A DNA stretch of 64,000 nucleotides from Elizabethkingia occulta (GTDB lineage: Bacteria; Bacteroidota; Bacteroidia; Flavobacteriales; Weeksellaceae), in contig NZ_MAHX01000005.1 of assembly GCF_002023715.1 (NCBI RefSeq), positions 124,001 through 188,000 of the forward strand, written 5' to 3'. Made by a program: the position numbers and the translations under genes. The notes under the pieces are model-generated. The model was not told the DNA's origin. It made no database searches and worked only from the letters and a program-made list of their open reading frames with translations. This document shows positions 62,630 through 64,000 of this stretch, one piece after another. Every line of letters starts with the position of its first letter. The first letter of the stretch is position 1.

Positions 62630-62994
62630 TATTCTTTATCTTTAAGTTCCTGTAAAAGCATTTCCAGATCTTCTACACTCATTTCATTCTTTTCTACCAA
62701 AAATGAAACAACATTACGATAAGATCCGTCAAAATAATTTTTCATCAATCCTTTTAATGACTTTCCACTGTAAGCTTCTTTAGAAATTAATGGAAAGTAT
62801 TCGTGCTGACGACCATGTAAGGTATAGTCTACAAATCCTTTCTCTATAAGGATTTTGATAAGTGTAGAAACAGTATTGGTGTGTGGCTTAGGCTCCGGAA
62901 ACAAATCCAGAATATCCTTCAGGAATGCTTTTTTTTGTTGCCATATATACTGCATAATCTGTTCTTCTGCTTTTGTAAGACTTTTATTTTTCAT
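62629..62994 (-). CDS. BlaI/MecI-family transcriptional repressor
   Basis: A 121-residue winged-helix repressor. LTKAEEQIMQYIWQQKKAF starts the HTH domain, and PKPHTNTVSTLIKILIEKGFVDY is the recognition region. The C-terminal helix mediates dimerisation, and the family is inactivated by proteolysis through the M56 partner. It is the first gene of the unit. Two ACTAAA/TTTAGT palindromes upstream flank and overlap its promoter, which indicates autoregulation. Confidence 0.92.
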   Translation of the reverse strand: MKNKSLTKAEEQIMQYIWQQKKAFLKDILDLFPEPKPHTNTVSTLIKILIEKGFVDYTLHGRQHEYFPLISKEAYSGKSLKGLMKNYFDGSYRNVVSFLVEKNEMSVEDLEMLLQELKDKE

Positions 62995-63009
62995 AGGGAT
63001 TACTTTATA

Positions 63010-63023
63010 ACTAAAAATTTAGT
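63010..63023. promoter_or_regulatory. Candidate BlaI operator near the transcription start
   Basis: ACTAAAAATTTAGT is a 14-bp inverted repeat with only the central pair unmatched. It lies just downstream of the -7 box on the minus strand, over the expected transcription start. Confidence 0.65.
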
Positions 63024-63027
63024 ATAA

Positions 63028-63057
63028 CAAATGTAAATAAAATTTTGATTCGATCAA
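63028..63057 (-). promoter_or_regulatory. Promoter of the blaI-M56 unit
   Basis: On the minus strand, TTG (63057-63055) and TACATTTG (63035-63028) are separated by 19 bases, an ideal Bacteroidota promoter. Confidence 0.75.
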
Positions 63058-63070
63058 CTAAAATTTTAGT
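63057..63070. promoter_or_regulatory. Candidate BlaI operator over the -33 element
   Basis: ACTAAAATTTTAGT is a perfect 14-bp palindrome adjoining the -33 TTG. It lies 47 bp from the second, nearly identical site. Confidence 0.7.
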
Positions 63071-63168
63071 AGTATTTAAAATTTATGATTTTTTAACATA
63101 ATATAGTTAATGTATCTATAAAGAATATCTAATATTTTGTTAATTTCGTTAGCTCAAATCCAAATCAA

Positions 63169-63390
63169 TTGAAGAATACTTTATTTATCTCTGGGCTACT
63201 AATGATTTTACTTACCTCGGGTTTAGCTTTGGGATTCTCTAAAACCATCAGAATGAATATGATCATAGGCGGAATAATTCCTGTTTTGCTTATGCTTAAT
63301 GTCTTATACTCCGTAATAAAGGCTATTAAGGTAAAAGCTAAAGCTAAATATAAGGCGCCAGATCTCAGTATTAAATATAAAACTTTATAA
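63169..63390 (+). CDS. Small hypothetical membrane protein
   Basis: A 73-residue protein with two hydrophobic helices (residues 4-24 and 30-50) and a lysine-rich tail, so it is probably inner-membrane with the tail in the cytoplasm. The start is a TTG; an ATG eleven codons in would cut the first helix. It diverges from the BlaI gene. A longer open frame on the other strand across the same bases is possible but looks less protein-like. Confidence 0.45.
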   Translation: MKNTLFISGLLMILLTSGLALGFSKTIRMNMIIGGIIPVLLMLNVLYSVIKAIKVKAKAKYKAPDLSIKYKTL

Positions 63391-63537
63391 TTTATTTTCA
63401 GAGCGTTATAATTCATTCTGTCTCTAAATTTTAATGTATTACACTTTAAAAAATCACTTATCATAATAGATAATAGTGAATAAGTTGTTGTGTAGGATTT
63501 CTCAAAAAGGCTTCTATAACAATTTATCCGATAAATG

Positions 63538-63566
63538 AAAAGGCAGGATATTAAATCCTGCCTTTT
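63538..63566 (-). terminator. Terminator of the right-end SusD-like gene
   Basis: AAAAGGCAGGAT pairs with ATCCTGCCTTTT across five bases and serves the minus-strand gene to its right. Confidence 0.85.
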
Positions 63567-63598
63567 GTTAAAAATAAAGTGTAATTATGAAGAAAAAT

Positions 63599-64000
63599 TT
63601 ATTGTAACCACCATGGCGTCTGGAAGATGTCATCTTTTCCGCCATACTGAGAGCTGATTGCAGCTTTTAGATTTTGAGCATTTGTATTATATTCGTCCTG
63701 AGGATATCTGAATCTCTTAGGGAATACTCCACCGCTTACGATTGGTAATTTTGGATATCCTGTACGAAGTGCATCAAAATAACCTGTCCACTGACTCTGA
63801 TGGAACATCGCCATATATTTCTGTGTAAGAATTCTCTCTAATTGCTTATCTGTACTTTCTGTGGTATTGTAAGCAACAAGTGTACTGTTTAAATAGCTGT
63901 TAACATCAAAACCTGCAAATAATTTATCCGAATCTTTTACATTAGCCTTATAAAAATCGAAGTTAGCTTTAACTGCCGTTTCATAATATCGTTTCGCATC
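63599..64000 (-). CDS. SusD/RagB-family lipoprotein, 3' part (SusD-like_2 type)
   Basis: This is the C-terminal 133 residues of a SusD-like protein whose start lies beyond the window; the frame stays open to the last base. The conserved end block QKYMAMFHQSQWTGYFDALRTGYP parallels WIALYMQPQEAYAEWRRTGYP of the other SusD in this window. FPKRFRYPQDEYNTNAQNLKAAI also fits. A SusC gene is expected upstream, outside the window. Confidence 0.88.
   Translation of the reverse strand, partial: DAKRYYETAVKANFDFYKANVKDSDKLFAGFDVNSYLNSTLVAYNTTESTDKQLERILTQKYMAMFHQSQWTGYFDALRTGYPKLPIVSGGVFPKRFRYPQDEYNTNAQNLKAAISSQYGGKDDIFQTPWWLQ

Noticed and set aside
63165-63464. 99-residue minus-strand open frame
   Set aside because: It overlaps the small plus-strand membrane protein, lacks a promoter box and has no recognised features; kept only as an alternative.
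1-64000. tRNA, rRNA, CRISPR, IS element or prophage
   Set aside because: Read through on both strands: no cloverleaf-like tRNA, transposase, integrase or phage structural gene was recognised. A systematic search could still find a missed tRNA.

Overview
The window looks like chromosomal DNA of a Flavobacteriia member of the Chryseobacterium/Elizabethkingia type (Weeksellaceae). The evidence is low GC, TAnnTTTG -7 promoter boxes (often with an upstream TTG), almost no Shine-Dalgarno sequences, a SusC/SusD pair, GLPGLI-family proteins, DUF3098 beside ftsX, and four-helix-bundle (23S IVS-type) genes. The genus is inferred from gene content and protein style; no 16S gene is present. No rRNA, tRNA, CRISPR array, transposase or phage gene was recognised.

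Layout. 1-1352: end of an iron/siderophore ABC importer. 1522-8212: a MarR-controlled fatty-acid beta-oxidation operon, marR-fadN-fadA-fadE, in the same enzyme order as Bacillus subtilis fadNAE. Both spacers between the enzyme genes are filled by four-helix-bundle genes framed by inverted repeats; the second gene is broken by an in-frame TGA. 8409-14736: a DUF218 protein, a small secreted protein, an HD hydrolase, a MarR-GNAT fusion, an M48 membrane protease and a nucleoside phosphorylase. 14848-17636 (-): ftsX-DUF3098-uppP-truB. 17729-20917: rsmA, then an MFS transporter with a GH130 mannoside phosphorylase. 21002-24838 (-): two DUF3857/transglutaminase-like proteins, one with an intact Cys-His pair and one without. 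25074-30848: a Bax-inhibitor-1 protein, then a SusC/SusD pair behind a roughly 300-bp stretch of about 8% GC.

30943-43795 is mostly housekeeping: TIGR02757, rnz, rdgB, a CPBP protease, prfC, a GreA-like factor, an AI-2E-family permease, then dnaA with a tyrosine phosphatase and an RsmI-like methylase, a thioesterase, pepE and a transaldolase. 44034-45990 holds a lipoprotein with a JAMM-like metal motif and a small secreted neighbour. 46362-56805 is a coherent proline/hydroxyproline region. Aminopeptidase P and DPP IV (-) diverge from an AraC regulator and four enzymes that together make up the D-hydroxyproline route from trans-4-hydroxy-L-proline to 2-oxoglutarate. A shared 14-bp motif with 21-bp-spaced half-sites lies upstream of both arms.

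56928-62994 (-) is a BlaI repressor and an M56 (BlaR1-like) membrane protease with a repetitive C-terminal helix region, followed after a terminator hairpin by four tandem GLPGLI genes. The window ends inside a second SusD-like gene.

The most unusual features are: (1) the repeat-bounded four-helix-bundle modules filling two successive spacers of one operon; (2) three sets of self-consistent operators (MarR, AraC, BlaI), each placed at a recognisable promoter or regulator gene; (3) the BlaI-M56-GLPGLI locus with its helical repeat sensor region.
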